A stretch of 64,000 nucleotides of DNA from Flavipsychrobacter stenotrophus (GTDB taxonomy: Bacteria; Bacteroidota; Bacteroidia; Chitinophagales; Chitinophagaceae): assembly GCF_002954265.1 (NCBI RefSeq), contig NZ_PPSL01000009.1:42836-106835 (forward strand), given 5' to 3'. This document shows, piece after piece, positions 56,101-63,866 of this stretch; the first letter of the stretch is position 1, and the number at the start of each line of letters is the position of its first letter. A program made the translations under genes and the position numbers. Under the pieces are notes generated by a model. The model was given only the letters and a program-made list of their open reading frames with translations. It had not been told where the DNA came from and did not search any database.

Positions 56101-56713
56101 CACTTCGGTAGGCGTTTATATGGTCACCTTTATTGTGGCCAATCCGGCATCGTGTAATGGGGCTGACACATTCAATTACAGCATTAAAGTAATAGATGCA
56201 CCTATCGCAGACTTCTCGTTTTCACCTATATTACCGGTGGCCAATGTACCTACAACGTTTACCAATCTTTCTGTGAATGCGACAAGGTATGTATGGGATT
56301 TCAGCGATGGCACATCAACTGCGGATGAAAATCCGATACACCAATATAACAACACAGGCACTTACAATACATGCCTCACTGCCTATAATTCCAGCAACTG
56401 CCCGGCTAAAGTTTGTAAAAAAGTATCAGCAGAGGTAGTACCACTGGTGGGCGTGCCGAGCGGGTTCAGTCCTAATGGAGATGGAGAAAATGATGTACTC
56501 TATGTAAGAGGTGCAGCTATTAAGACAATTGACCTGAGAATATATAACAGGTGGGGACAGCTGATATTCCAGAGCACCAACATGTCTGTGGGCTGGGATG
56601 GCACTTACAATGGTCAGCCACAACCAATAGAAGCTTATGGATTTGTACTACTGGTATCATTCATAGATGGCAGCAGCAAAACACTTAAAGGCAATATAAC
56701 CTTACTCCGATGA
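53135..56713 (+). CDS. T9SS type B (gliding-motility C-terminus) protein with SBBP and PKD domains
   Basis: The 1192-residue protein has a signal peptide ending AAFTCRAQ. A DUF7948-type N-domain follows (FIENKGQWGNWFAYKAEAPG, then KFHCYKVTFEGANTAHIKGL). Beta-propeller SBBP repeats run from about 240 to 740 (YATYIGGAGNEHVHS, STYIGGTSDDC, STYLSGNASDAGYVLAFD). Four PKD domains lie at about 765-1100 (FVWNFGDGSAVDTS, FHWDFGDGGTFNG, YSWTFGDGSTSTS, YVWDFSDGTSTAD). The last 85 residues are a type B sorting domain (GFSPNGDGENDVLYVRG, then YNRWGQLIFQS). Its stop overlaps the start of a PorP/SprF gene by 4 nt. In SprB/SprF-type pairs the second protein helps export or anchor the first, so the same is inferred here. 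Confidence 0.9.
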   Translation: MKSHYTLGICILLFAAFTCRAQSPVEFIENKGQWGNWFAYKAEAPGADVLMEKDGFRFILADSRNNGLLDSFHHGQSRINPNLKFHCYKVTFEGANTAHIKGLKPQKTYYNYFLGNDPAKWKSEIHPNFAVDYDNLYDNIDMHVTSEKGHVVYEFMVKPHADANNVKLQFDGQDGLQIRKGDLVVKTSVGEVVEMKPYAYQYINNERTQVACNYILRNNHLSFDFPNDYDHSQLLVIDPTLVFSTFTGSTADNWGFTATYDNAGNFYAGGLVNILQYGGTFPVSTGAFQATWGGGFSNSTFTAYAADISIIKYNSTGSSRLYATYIGGAGNEHVHSMIVDNSGNLVMAGRTLSQNYPITPGAFQNTNQGGWDMIVTSLNSAGTALIGSTYIGGTSDDCVNFDSTEFAYGELKHNYGDESRSEVQVDNGGNIYVTGCTNSTNFPTTPTAVSSTLSGLQDGVVFKLNGGCTNLIWSTYLSGNASDAGYVLAFDSLQQYVYVAGGTNSSNYPTTAGCWQTTYQGGGADGFVTKFLNSGAYSIQKSTYVGTSGYDQVYGIQIYPTNEVYVMGQSMGGLFPVTPGVYTNPNSPQFIMKMDRNLTTDLISTVYGNGNSSVTNISPVAFLVDTCSNVYISGWGGNLGLAGGTSGLCTGMPTTTGVATDGMDFYFIVLGANMTTLRYATYYGRSCTAAGFGEHVDGGTSRFDKNGIIYQAICANCGGNTAASYSAGGCFSGFPTTTGSWSEISGSVNNCNEAALKIAFEIGPVAAHVTASPSTTGCAPLTVTFVNTSNNGLSFVWNFGDGSAVDTSFSPVHTFTAGGSYTVTLAAGNSNACFVTNDTAYLVIVVGTDNIDPAFTSLVTNNCGPYTATFANSSTYSSSAAMAWTTFHWDFGDGGTFNGTTPPSHSYPGPGTYTVTLTMTDTAACNSPGTVTHVVTITGFNVSANFTIPDTICLGTPMVPLTTSANGTTYSWTFGDGSTSTSAIPSYTYTSVGVYMVTFIVANPASCNGADTFNYSIKVIDAPIADFSFSPILPVANVPTTFTNLSVNATRYVWDFSDGTSTADENPIHQYNNTGTYNTCLTAYNSSNCPAKVCKKVSAEVVPLVGVPSGFSPNGDGENDVLYVRGAAIKTIDLRIYNRWGQLIFQSTNMSVGWDGTYNGQPQPIEAYGFVLLVSFIDGSSKTLKGNITLLR

Positions 56714-57744
56714 TCACAAAGAAACTGCTTTATATAACTGTTTTGTTAGCGCTCTGTGGCATGAATAAGGCCACTGCTCAAAGCATGCATTTTTCCCAGT
56801 ACTATAATTCACCTTTATTACTGAACCCTGCCAATACAGCACTGATGCCGGAGTATGACTATAGGCTGGGAGCGAACTTCAGGAACCAGTGGGCGGCATT
56901 GCCGGTGCCTTATAATACCGTTGATGCATTTGGAGATTTTAAAATAGGTGGCAACGGAGAAACAGTACATAATAACTGGCTGGGACTTGGCGGAGCAATA
57001 TTCAGCGACAAAGCAGGATCTGGCAGCCTGGCACTTTTACAGTTCCAGTTTTCTGCTGCGTACCACCTCAACTTTAATGAAAAATCAATGCTGTCCTTCG
57101 GCCTCTCAGGCGGGTATGTGCAGCGCAGTGTCAACTATGATGCACTTACGTTTGACAACCAATGGGATGGCCTGAGCTTTAATACGCACATGCCAAATGG
57201 AGAGAGAGTTGGTGTTCTGAAAACCAATTTTACTACTATAGGCGCGGGATTGAATTATGCTTACATACCTAACGAAGAGGCGTATATAAATGTAGGCATT
57301 GGGGTGGCTAACATCAATCAACCTATCGAGTCGTTTTACAATGGCAGTAACCAGATAAGCATGCGGCCGAACTTTAACCTGGATATGTTGTTCAGGACCA
57401 GTGACAAACTGATACTGAATCCATCAGCCTATTTTACTGCACAAAATGGCGCGTCTGAACTGGTATTTGGCTCATTGACCCGCATAAATATGACAAGTCC
57501 ACGCGACCCGAAAGCATCGCAACTAATACTGGGACTTTATGACAGGTGGAATGATGCGATAATTGGTGTGATAGGTTACCAGATAGGAGGTCTGCAATTC
57601 ATGGCCAATTATGACTTTACACTCTCTACCCTTTCTCCTTATAATGCGGCCTATGGCGCATTTGAGGTATCGCTTATATATGGCGGGGTGTACTACAAGA
57701 ATAAGGGTGGCAAAAAAATGTATAGCTGTCCTCGCTTCAATTAA
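56710..57744 (+). CDS. PorP/SprF-family type IX secretion outer-membrane protein
   Basis: The 344-residue protein has a signal peptide (LLYITVLLALCGMNKATAQ) and the family start MHFSQYYNSPLLLNPANTAL, followed by RLGANFRNQWAALPVPYNT. The body is a predicted outer-membrane beta-barrel of about 14 strands with alternating hydrophobic residues and ends MYSCPRFN. Family members PorP and SprF are needed for secretion or attachment of type B-tagged partners. The 4-nt overlap with the preceding type B gene couples the two. It is one of several such genes usual in these genomes, not the core PorP of the porK-N cluster. Confidence 0.92.
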   Translation: MITKKLLYITVLLALCGMNKATAQSMHFSQYYNSPLLLNPANTALMPEYDYRLGANFRNQWAALPVPYNTVDAFGDFKIGGNGETVHNNWLGLGGAIFSDKAGSGSLALLQFQFSAAYHLNFNEKSMLSFGLSGGYVQRSVNYDALTFDNQWDGLSFNTHMPNGERVGVLKTNFTTIGAGLNYAYIPNEEAYINVGIGVANINQPIESFYNGSNQISMRPNFNLDMLFRTSDKLILNPSAYFTAQNGASELVFGSLTRINMTSPRDPKASQLILGLYDRWNDAIIGVIGYQIGGLQFMANYDFTLSTLSPYNAAYGAFEVSLIYGGVYYKNKGGKKMYSCPRFN

Positions 57745-57778
57745 CAAACTATTCTATAATAATGTGACATAGTGGCAC

Positions 57779-57786
57779 TATATTTG
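57779..57786 (+). promoter_or_regulatory. Candidate -7 box of the OmpR-type regulator gene
   Basis: TATATTTG fits TAnnTTTG and lies 28 nt before the start codon at 57814. A TTG at the -33 position is not evident. Confidence 0.45.
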
Positions 57787-57813
57787 AGTTACTAACATCA
57801 CGAACATACAAGT

Positions 57814-58509
57814 ATGGAAAAGAATAAAATCCTCTTAGTAGAAGATGACACGAACTTCGGGCAGGTTTTGAAGAACTACCTTGAACTTCATGATTTTGTT
57901 GTTGAACTGGCCCGCGATGGTATCCTTGGCCTGGCAGCTTTCCGCAGGGAGAAATATGACATATGCCTTCTTGACGTGATGATGCCTAACATGGATGGCT
58001 TTACACTGGCTGAAGAAATAAGGAATAATGACCCGGATGTGCCATTGTTCTTCCTGTCGGCAAAGAGCATGAAAGAAGATATTCTTTCGGGCTACAAGCT
58101 GGGTGCGGATGATTATATCACCAAGCCATTTGACAGCGATGTATTGTTGCACAAGATCAAAGCAGTACTGAAGCGTAACCAGGAGTTGCAGGACAAGCAA
58201 CATGCAATGGTTGAATTCAACATAGGCAGCTACCACTTTAATAGCAAACTGCGCACATTGAAGCATGGTGCTGAGTCGCATACGCTTTCTCCAAAAGAGA
58301 ATGAATTGCTGCTGATGCTCTGTGAATATAAGAACGATCTGTTGCCACGCGAACTAGCGCTGAAGCGCATATGGGGCAGCGACACTTATTTCAATGGTCG
58401 TAGCATGGACGTGTATATCGCTAAGCTGCGTAAGTATCTGAAGGAAGACAGTGCTGTGGAAATTGTAAATATCCACGGTAATGGTTTCAGGTTGGTAGCC
58501 GGTGAATAA
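57814..58509 (+). CDS. OmpR/PhoB-family response regulator
   Basis: The 231-residue protein has a receiver domain (1-120) with D11/D12, phospho-acceptor D54 in LLDVMMPNMDG, S82 in FFLSAKS and K104 in ADDYITKPF. It is followed by an OmpR-type winged helix from about 140 (LKHGAESHTLSPKENELLLM, then SMDVYIAKLRKYL and VNIHGNGFRLVAG). It resembles the RprY-type regulators of Bacteroidota. No histidine kinase is adjacent, so it is an orphan in this window. A terminator follows. Confidence 0.92.
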   Translation: MEKNKILLVEDDTNFGQVLKNYLELHDFVVELARDGILGLAAFRREKYDICLLDVMMPNMDGFTLAEEIRNNDPDVPLFFLSAKSMKEDILSGYKLGADDYITKPFDSDVLLHKIKAVLKRNQELQDKQHAMVEFNIGSYHFNSKLRTLKHGAESHTLSPKENELLLMLCEYKNDLLPRELALKRIWGSDTYFNGRSMDVYIAKLRKYLKEDSAVEIVNIHGNGFRLVAGE

Positions 58510-58534
58510 TAGTAGTTTTTAACGATAGTTTTTG

Positions 58535-58562
58535 AACCCCTTGCGATATTCGTGAGGGGTTT
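58535..58562 (+). terminator. Intrinsic terminator of the OmpR-type regulator
   Basis: AACCCC pairs with GGGGTT around TTGCGATATTCGTGA, followed on the plus strand by TTGTTTTCCCC. It lies 25 nt after the stop. Confidence 0.65.
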
Positions 58563-58579
58563 TGTTTTCCCCTAAAATC

Positions 58580-58613
58580 AGATTTGACAACTTTTTAGAA
58601 AGTTGTCAAATCT
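58580..58613. repeat. Perfect 15-bp inverted repeat upstream of the amidohydrolase gene
   Basis: AGATTTGACAACTTT (58580-58594) and AAAGTTGTCAAATCT (58599-58613) are exact reverse complements with loop TTAG. It stands 18 nt after the previous terminator and 81 nt before the next start. There is no T run, so it is more like a dispersed hairpin repeat or an operator than a second terminator. Confidence 0.6.
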
Positions 58614-58694
58614 ATCTCTATAACATACCCCTATAATTTCACCCGCAATAATTCTATTAGGATATTATCTTTATCCTTTCTACAACAAAGACTT

Positions 58695-61600
58695 ATGCGG
58701 AAACAGTTATCTATAGCATTAATGTTGGCATTGCCGTTAGCGGTGCAGGCGCAGGACAAGAAAAAGTGGGATGTGAATAACCCGGGAGGACCGGGTAAGG
58801 ATGTGGCCTTCACGGTGACGGAAGGTACGTGGATGGATCTGGATGTTAGTCCGGATGGGAAGGAGATAGCTTTTGATTTATTGGGTGATATTTATACCTT
58901 GCCCATAGCCGGTGGACAGGCAAAGGTATTGCGCGAAGGTATGGCAATGGAGGTGCAACCTCGTTATTCGCCGGATGGCAAGCAGATGCTCTTTACCAGT
59001 GATGCGGGTGGTGGTGATAATATATGGGTGATGAACCGCGATGGCAGCAATGCCCATCAAATAACTAAAGAGAACTTCAGACTACTGAATAATGGTACAT
59101 GGACGCCCGATGGGAAGTATATCATAGCCCGCAAACACTTTACATCGGGACGCTCATTGGGTGCAGGTGAACTGTGGATGTATTATATAAACGGTGGCAA
59201 TGGCTTGCAACTGACAAGTCGCAAGAACGATCAGCAGGACCTGAACGAGCCTTCGGTAAGCCCCGATGGCAGGTATGTGTATTATAGCGAGGATATGTAT
59301 CCGGGTGGATTTTTCCAGTATAATAAAGACCCGAACAATCAGATCTTTGTTATCAAAAGGTTTGACAGAGAGAAAGGTATCAGCGAAACCGTAACCGGCG
59401 GCCCCGGTGGTGCCCTGCGCCCCCAGATAAGCCATGATGGCAAGACCATGGCGTTTGTAAAGCGTGTAAGAACCAAGACCGTATTGTTTCTCCGAAACCT
59501 GGAAACGGGAGAAGAGTGGCCTATATACGACCACCTGAGTAAAGACCAACAGGAAGCATGGACCGTATTCGGCATCTATACCGGTTATGCATGGATGCCC
59601 GATGATAAGAACATAGTGATATGGAGCGAGGGCAAGATAAAGAAGATAAATGTGAACGGCATGAATGATACCACCGACATACCTTTTACCTGCAATGTAA
59701 AACAACACATTACCGATGCGGTCCGCTTTAAGCAAAACCTTGACCAGACCGAATTTACTGCCAATGTGATCCGCAGCGCTGTAACATCGCCAGACGGAAA
59801 GTGGCTGGTGTTTAATGCAGTGGGGCGCCTTTGGAAGAAGGGCCTACCCGATGGCAAGCCAGCAAGACTCACCAGTGATAGTGTACAGGAATTTGAACCG
59901 GCATTTTCTAACGACGGTAAGCGATTGGTATATGTGACATGGGACGATTCAATGACCGGAACAATGAAATTGATGGAGTGGATGAGCAAGCCATCGCCAA
60001 AGACACTGACCACTGTGAGAGGTATGTATCGCACACCCACGTTCTCGGCCGATGGCAATACAATCGTTTATAGCAAGGACGGCAGCGACAATATAATGGG
60101 CAATACGTACACAATTAAGCCCGGCATATACACCATGCCTGTGGCAGGTAGCAAGGAAACATTCATCACCGACAAAGGCGACAATCCGAAAATGGGTAAG
60201 GATGGCAAACGTATCTACTACCAGACAGGGGGCTGGCCCGACAAGCAGTTTGGGAGTTGCGACCTGCAGGGCAATGACGAGCGTACAATATTCAAGAGTA
60301 CCTATGCTGGACAGTTTACCGTATCGCCCGACAATGAGTGGGTGGCTTATGTGAACCTGCACCAGGTTTATATTGCGCCCTTCCCGCACACGGGTAAGCC
60401 TATTAACCTAAGTAATGATTCATCTGATTTTCCGGTACGCAAGGTGTCTCGCGATGCGGGCATAAACCTGCACTGGAGCGGTGATGGCAAGCAGCTACAT
60501 TATATGTTGGGCGACCAGTACTACACCATAAGCCTGAAGGATAGATTTGAACAACCGGATAGTGCCTTTGTAATACCCGAGAAAGGCATCAGTGTAGGAT
60601 TGACTGTAAAGACCGACTTACCAACCGGTAAGCTGGCATTCACCCATGCCCGCATCATTACCATGAAGGGCGATGAGGTAATAGAGGATGGCACCGTTGT
60701 GACCGATGGCAATAAGATAATAGCTGTGGGTAGCGCAGGCAGTGTAACCATACCGGCAAGAACTAAGGAAATAGATTGCAAGGGCAAGACCATAATGCCG
60801 GGCTTTATAGATGCACATGCTCATGGTGCACACTTCCGCGACGGACTGACACCGGGCAAGCACTGGCCATACTATACCAACCTGGCTTATGGTGTGACTA
60901 CCATGCACGATCCGTCGGCGAATAGTGAACTGGTATTTGCACAAAGCGAACTAGTGAAAGCAGGGCTCATGGTGGGTCCGCGCCAATTCTCTACCGGTAC
61001 TATATTGTATGGTGCTGATGGAGACTTTAAGGCAGTGATCAACAATTATGAAGATGCCAAGAGTGCACTGAGACGCACCAAAGCTTTTGGCGCATTCAGC
61101 GTGAAGAGCTACAACCAGCCACGCCGTGAGCAGCGCCAGATGGTGATAGAGGCCGCACGCGAACTGGGTATGGAAGTGGTGCCTGAAGGCGGATCGTTTT
61201 ACAACCATAACCTGAGCATGATAATGGATGGGCACACCACCGTAGAGCACAACATACCTGTAGCTACGCTGTATGATGATGTGGTACAGTTCTGGAAGCG
61301 GGCACAGACGGCTAATACGCCTACGCTGATTGTATCTTATGGTGCGCTGAGTGGTGAGTACTACTGGTATCAGCATACTGATGTGTGGGCTAAGGAAAGG
61401 CTGCTGCGCTTTACGCCGCGTGCCGTGCTGGATACCCGTAGCCGACACAGGACTATGGCACCCGAAGAGGAATATGAGAATGGCCATATGCAGGTATCGC
61501 GCAGCCTGAAGAAGCTGGCTGATGCAGGCGTGACCATAAATATGGGTGCACATGGGCAGATACAGGGCATTGGTGCGCACTGGGAGATATGGATGCTGGC

Positions 61601-61919
61601 ACAGGGCGGCATGACACCTATGCAGGCATTGCATTGCGCTACCATCAACTCCGCCACCAGCCTTGGTTTGGACAATTGGATAGGCTCGCTGCAAGTAGGT
61701 AAGTTTGCCGACCTGATCATCATGGATAAGAATCCGCTAGAGAATATCTACAACACCGAGAGTGTACACTACACCATGATCAATGGCCGCCTGTATGATT
61801 GTGAGACCATGAATGAGATAGGTAACTACAACAAGCCCCGCACCTCATTCTATTGGGAGAATAGCCGCAACGCCAGCAGTATGCCATGGTATGCGGAGGA
61901 AAGGGAGATTGGGGAGTAA
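58695..61919 (+). CDS. Secreted TolB-like propeller/amidohydrolase fusion
   Basis: The 1074-residue protein has a signal peptide (QLSIALMLALPLAVQAQ). Residues 40-620 hold WD40-like PD40 repeats typical of TolB and related peptidases (DVSPDGKEIAFDLLGDIYTL, YSPDGKQMLFTSDAGG, VSPDGRYVYYSEDMYPGG). From about 650 an amidohydrolase domain of the imidazolonepropionase/prolidase-like type follows. Its metal-binding H-x-H sits at about 707-710 in MPGFIDAHAHG, with further candidates TTVEHNIPVA and NMGAHGQIQGIGAHWE, and it ends with LGLDNWIGSLQVGKFADLII. Hydrolysis of a cyclic amide or dipeptide-like substrate in the periplasm is inferred. It is a single gene after a hairpin and before a shared terminator. 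Confidence 0.9.
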   Translation: MRKQLSIALMLALPLAVQAQDKKKWDVNNPGGPGKDVAFTVTEGTWMDLDVSPDGKEIAFDLLGDIYTLPIAGGQAKVLREGMAMEVQPRYSPDGKQMLFTSDAGGGDNIWVMNRDGSNAHQITKENFRLLNNGTWTPDGKYIIARKHFTSGRSLGAGELWMYYINGGNGLQLTSRKNDQQDLNEPSVSPDGRYVYYSEDMYPGGFFQYNKDPNNQIFVIKRFDREKGISETVTGGPGGALRPQISHDGKTMAFVKRVRTKTVLFLRNLETGEEWPIYDHLSKDQQEAWTVFGIYTGYAWMPDDKNIVIWSEGKIKKINVNGMNDTTDIPFTCNVKQHITDAVRFKQNLDQTEFTANVIRSAVTSPDGKWLVFNAVGRLWKKGLPDGKPARLTSDSVQEFEPAFSNDGKRLVYVTWDDSMTGTMKLMEWMSKPSPKTLTTVRGMYRTPTFSADGNTIVYSKDGSDNIMGNTYTIKPGIYTMPVAGSKETFITDKGDNPKMGKDGKRIYYQTGGWPDKQFGSCDLQGNDERTIFKSTYAGQFTVSPDNEWVAYVNLHQVYIAPFPHTGKPINLSNDSSDFPVRKVSRDAGINLHWSGDGKQLHYMLGDQYYTISLKDRFEQPDSAFVIPEKGISVGLTVKTDLPTGKLAFTHARIITMKGDEVIEDGTVVTDGNKIIAVGSAGSVTIPARTKEIDCKGKTIMPGFIDAHAHGAHFRDGLTPGKHWPYYTNLAYGVTTMHDPSANSELVFAQSELVKAGLMVGPRQFSTGTILYGADGDFKAVINNYEDAKSALRRTKAFGAFSVKSYNQPRREQRQMVIEAARELGMEVVPEGGSFYNHNLSMIMDGHTTVEHNIPVATLYDDVVQFWKRAQTANTPTLIVSYGALSGEYYWYQHTDVWAKERLLRFTPRAVLDTRSRHRTMAPEEEYENGHMQVSRSLKKLADAGVTINMGAHGQIQGIGAHWEIWMLAQGGMTPMQALHCATINSATSLGLDNWIGSLQVGKFADLIIMDKNPLENIYNTESVHYTMINGRLYDCETMNEIGNYNKPRTSFYWENSRNASSMPWYAEEREIGE

Positions 61920-61947
61920 AACGTAAAAGGATATTAATTGAAAATAG

Positions 61948-61985
61948 GAAAAGCGATCTGCCCCAAGGGATGCAGATCGCTTTTC
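61948..61985. terminator. Bidirectional terminator between convergent genes
   Basis: GAAAAGCGATCTGC (61948-61961) and GCAGATCGCTTTTC (61972-61985) form a perfect 14-bp stem with a 10-nt loop. It ends both the amidohydrolase gene (plus) and the NamZ-like gene (minus, stop at 62002). Confidence 0.82.
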
Positions 61986-62001
61986 TATTTGAGCTCAATT
62001 A

Positions 62002-63195
62002 TTAAAAATCTTTGTAGAGCAGGTATTTTTTTCGGGTGGTTTTAAAGATTTTCAGGTCCTTTTGCCAACACTTGCGGATGGTGGCTTCGGTTTCGCCTTT
62101 TTGTATTTGGGTTTTCAGGTCGTCGGAGCCGGTGAGTTTTTTAAAGAAGTCGGTGAAGAACTGGTCTTTGGCGGGGTATGCGGTATAGGCATCTATGAGC
62201 CATTTCAGTTGCAACCGGCCGTTTACCTGTTTCAGTATCTCGCCGGGTGTTTCACCGACCAATACGCCGAAGCATTTTTTGCCTTCATAAGTTGGGCTTT
62301 TAGCGCCTTCGCCACTTTGCGGAGTAAAGGTGTAGGGGTATTTGTCGGCCAGCTCGGGGCTGCCAAACTGCTGGAAAGGAAAAGCGGTACCCCTGCCCAC
62401 GCTTATCTTAGTGCCTTCAAACAGGCACAGAGATGGGTAGGCATATATGGCCGCCATGTTTCTGAGGTTGGGAGATGGGGCTATGGGTAGTTCGTACTTC
62501 TTGCTATGGTCGTAGTTTAGGCATTTTACTACTTGCAGGTCAAGCGTGGCTGCCCCGGGAAAGAGGTGCTCCCCTACCAGCATTTTGGCGTATTCACCGG
62601 CTGTCATAGCATAAACAATAGGTATAGCCTGCATGCCTACAAATGAGCGGTTCTCTTTTTTCAGTACAGGGCCGTCTATGTAAAAACCGTTGGGGTTGGG
62701 CCTGTCCAATACTACCAATTGTTTTTGTTGTTCAGCGCAGGCCTCCATGGCGTATTCCAGGGTAGATATGTAAGTATAGAAGCGCACACCTACATCCTGC
62801 AGGTCGTAAACGAGTATGTCTATGTCTTTAAGGTCATCCGGCGTAGGCTTTTTGTGGCTGCCGTAGAGCGATACTACGGGCAGGTGTGTGGCCTCATCTA
62901 TTGTATTATCTACATGCGCACCGGCATCAGCCTTGCCGCGAAAACCGTGTTCGGGGGTGAAGATCTTTACCACTTTTATGCCACGCACCAGCAATATATC
63001 TAAGAGTGATGAGTCGCCTACACAAGAGGTCTGGTTGATGATAAGTCCTACATTTTTGCCTTTTAACAGTAGGATATAGTTTGCAGGGGCAGCCGCAGCG
63101 GGTTTGATAGTGGTATCGAACAAAGACTTAGAAGTACCTGTAAATGAAGTGAGTAGCAAAAGAGCACACATACCAATAAATGGCAGACATCGCAT
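62002..63195 (-). CDS. NamZ-like exo-beta-N-acetylmuramidase (DUF1343)
   Basis: The 397-residue protein has a signal peptide (FIGMCALLLLTSFTGTSKS). The DUF1343 signatures are strong: GKNVGLIINQTSCVGDSSLL, then KIFTPEHGFRGKADAGAHVD, where Glu82-His83 is the conserved active-site region. LVYDLQDVGVRFYTYISTL, LDRPNPNGFYIDGPVL and GRGTAFPFQQFGSPELAD follow. NamZ enzymes remove terminal MurNAc from peptidoglycan fragments during cell-wall recycling. In this window there is no murQ or NagZ partner. The gene is divergent from the SlyD-like gene across 83 nt. Confidence 0.9.
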   Translation of the reverse strand: MRCLPFIGMCALLLLTSFTGTSKSLFDTTIKPAAAAPANYILLLKGKNVGLIINQTSCVGDSSLLDILLVRGIKVVKIFTPEHGFRGKADAGAHVDNTIDEATHLPVVSLYGSHKKPTPDDLKDIDILVYDLQDVGVRFYTYISTLEYAMEACAEQQKQLVVLDRPNPNGFYIDGPVLKKENRSFVGMQAIPIVYAMTAGEYAKMLVGEHLFPGAATLDLQVVKCLNYDHSKKYELPIAPSPNLRNMAAIYAYPSLCLFEGTKISVGRGTAFPFQQFGSPELADKYPYTFTPQSGEGAKSPTYEGKKCFGVLVGETPGEILKQVNGRLQLKWLIDAYTAYPAKDQFFTDFFKKLTGSDDLKTQIQKGETEATIRKCWQKDLKIFKTTRKKYLLYKDF

Positions 63196-63278
63196 AAATC
63201 TTATATTTTTCCTAAAGGTAACCTTCCTTTAAGGTTTATAATGTAAATTGCGCCCTAAATTAATTCAAAAACTTATTT

Positions 63279-63707
63279 ATGCAACAAGTACAAAAGGGTG
63301 ACGTGGTTAACGTTCATTATCATGGCAAGCTGACTGATGGCACTACATTCGACAGCTCTGAAGGCCGCGAACCTTTGCAATTTACTGCCGGCAGCGAACA
63401 GGTGATCAAGGGTTTTGACGAAGCAGTAATGGGCATGACAGCAGGCGACAAGAAGACTGTGAATATACCTGTTACAGAGGCTTATGGCCCACGTAACGAA
63501 GATATGATCATGGAGTATCCAACTACAGATTTCCCTGCTGATATGAAGCCAGAAGTCGGTATGGAACTGCAGATGGGCGATGATTCAGGTAATGTATTCC
63601 CTGTAGTTATCGTAGAGGTTAATGCTGATACAGTTATGCTGGATGCTAACCATCCGCTTGCTGGCCAGGATCTGATCTTTGATGTTGAACTGGTATCAAT
63701 AGGATAA
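63279..63707 (+). CDS. SlyD-like FKBP-type peptidyl-prolyl isomerase
   Basis: The 142-residue protein has the FKBP core (VNVHYHGKLTDGTTFDSSEG, GSEQVIKGFDEAVMGMTAGD) with the inserted chaperone flap (IF domain, about 65-120; VTEAYGPRNEDMIMEY and MKPEVGMELQMGDDSGNVF). It ends NHPLAGQDLIFDVELVSIG, the typical SlyD sequence, without the metal-binding His-rich tail of E. coli SlyD. It has no signal peptide, so it acts in the cytoplasm as a folding catalyst. A terminator follows. Confidence 0.93.
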   Translation: MQQVQKGDVVNVHYHGKLTDGTTFDSSEGREPLQFTAGSEQVIKGFDEAVMGMTAGDKKTVNIPVTEAYGPRNEDMIMEYPTTDFPADMKPEVGMELQMGDDSGNVFPVVIVEVNADTVMLDANHPLAGQDLIFDVELVSIG

Positions 63708-63728
63708 TTGATCCTCTTAATAGTTATT

Positions 63729-63756
63729 ACAAAGGCTCCCTGATGGGGGCCTTTGT
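63729..63756 (+). terminator. Intrinsic terminator of the SlyD-like gene
   Basis: ACAAAGGC-T-CCC (63729-63740) pairs with GGG-G-GCCTTTGT (63745-63756), with one mismatch. It lies 21 nt after the stop. Confidence 0.65.
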
Positions 63757-63809
63757 AAGTTTTGGGGATGTGTTGAAGATCACACACCCTGCAACACTCC
63801 CTAAACAAC

Positions 63810-63843
63810 AAGCAGCGGCGCCAACTAAATGACACCGCTGCTT
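63810..63843. terminator. Terminator of the OmpA-family gene
   Basis: AAGCAGCGG (63810-63818) pairs with CCGCTGCTT (63835-63843) over 9 bp. It lies 23 nt past the OmpA stop on the minus strand. The plus strand has a TTTTT run after the stem, so it may work in both directions. Confidence 0.6.
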
Positions 63844-63866
63844 TTTAATATTATGGAGTACTGATC

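Noticed and set aside
60951..61694. 247-codon open frame on the minus strand inside the amidohydrolase gene
   Set aside because: Shadow of a confident plus-strand gene; the composition is unlike a real protein.
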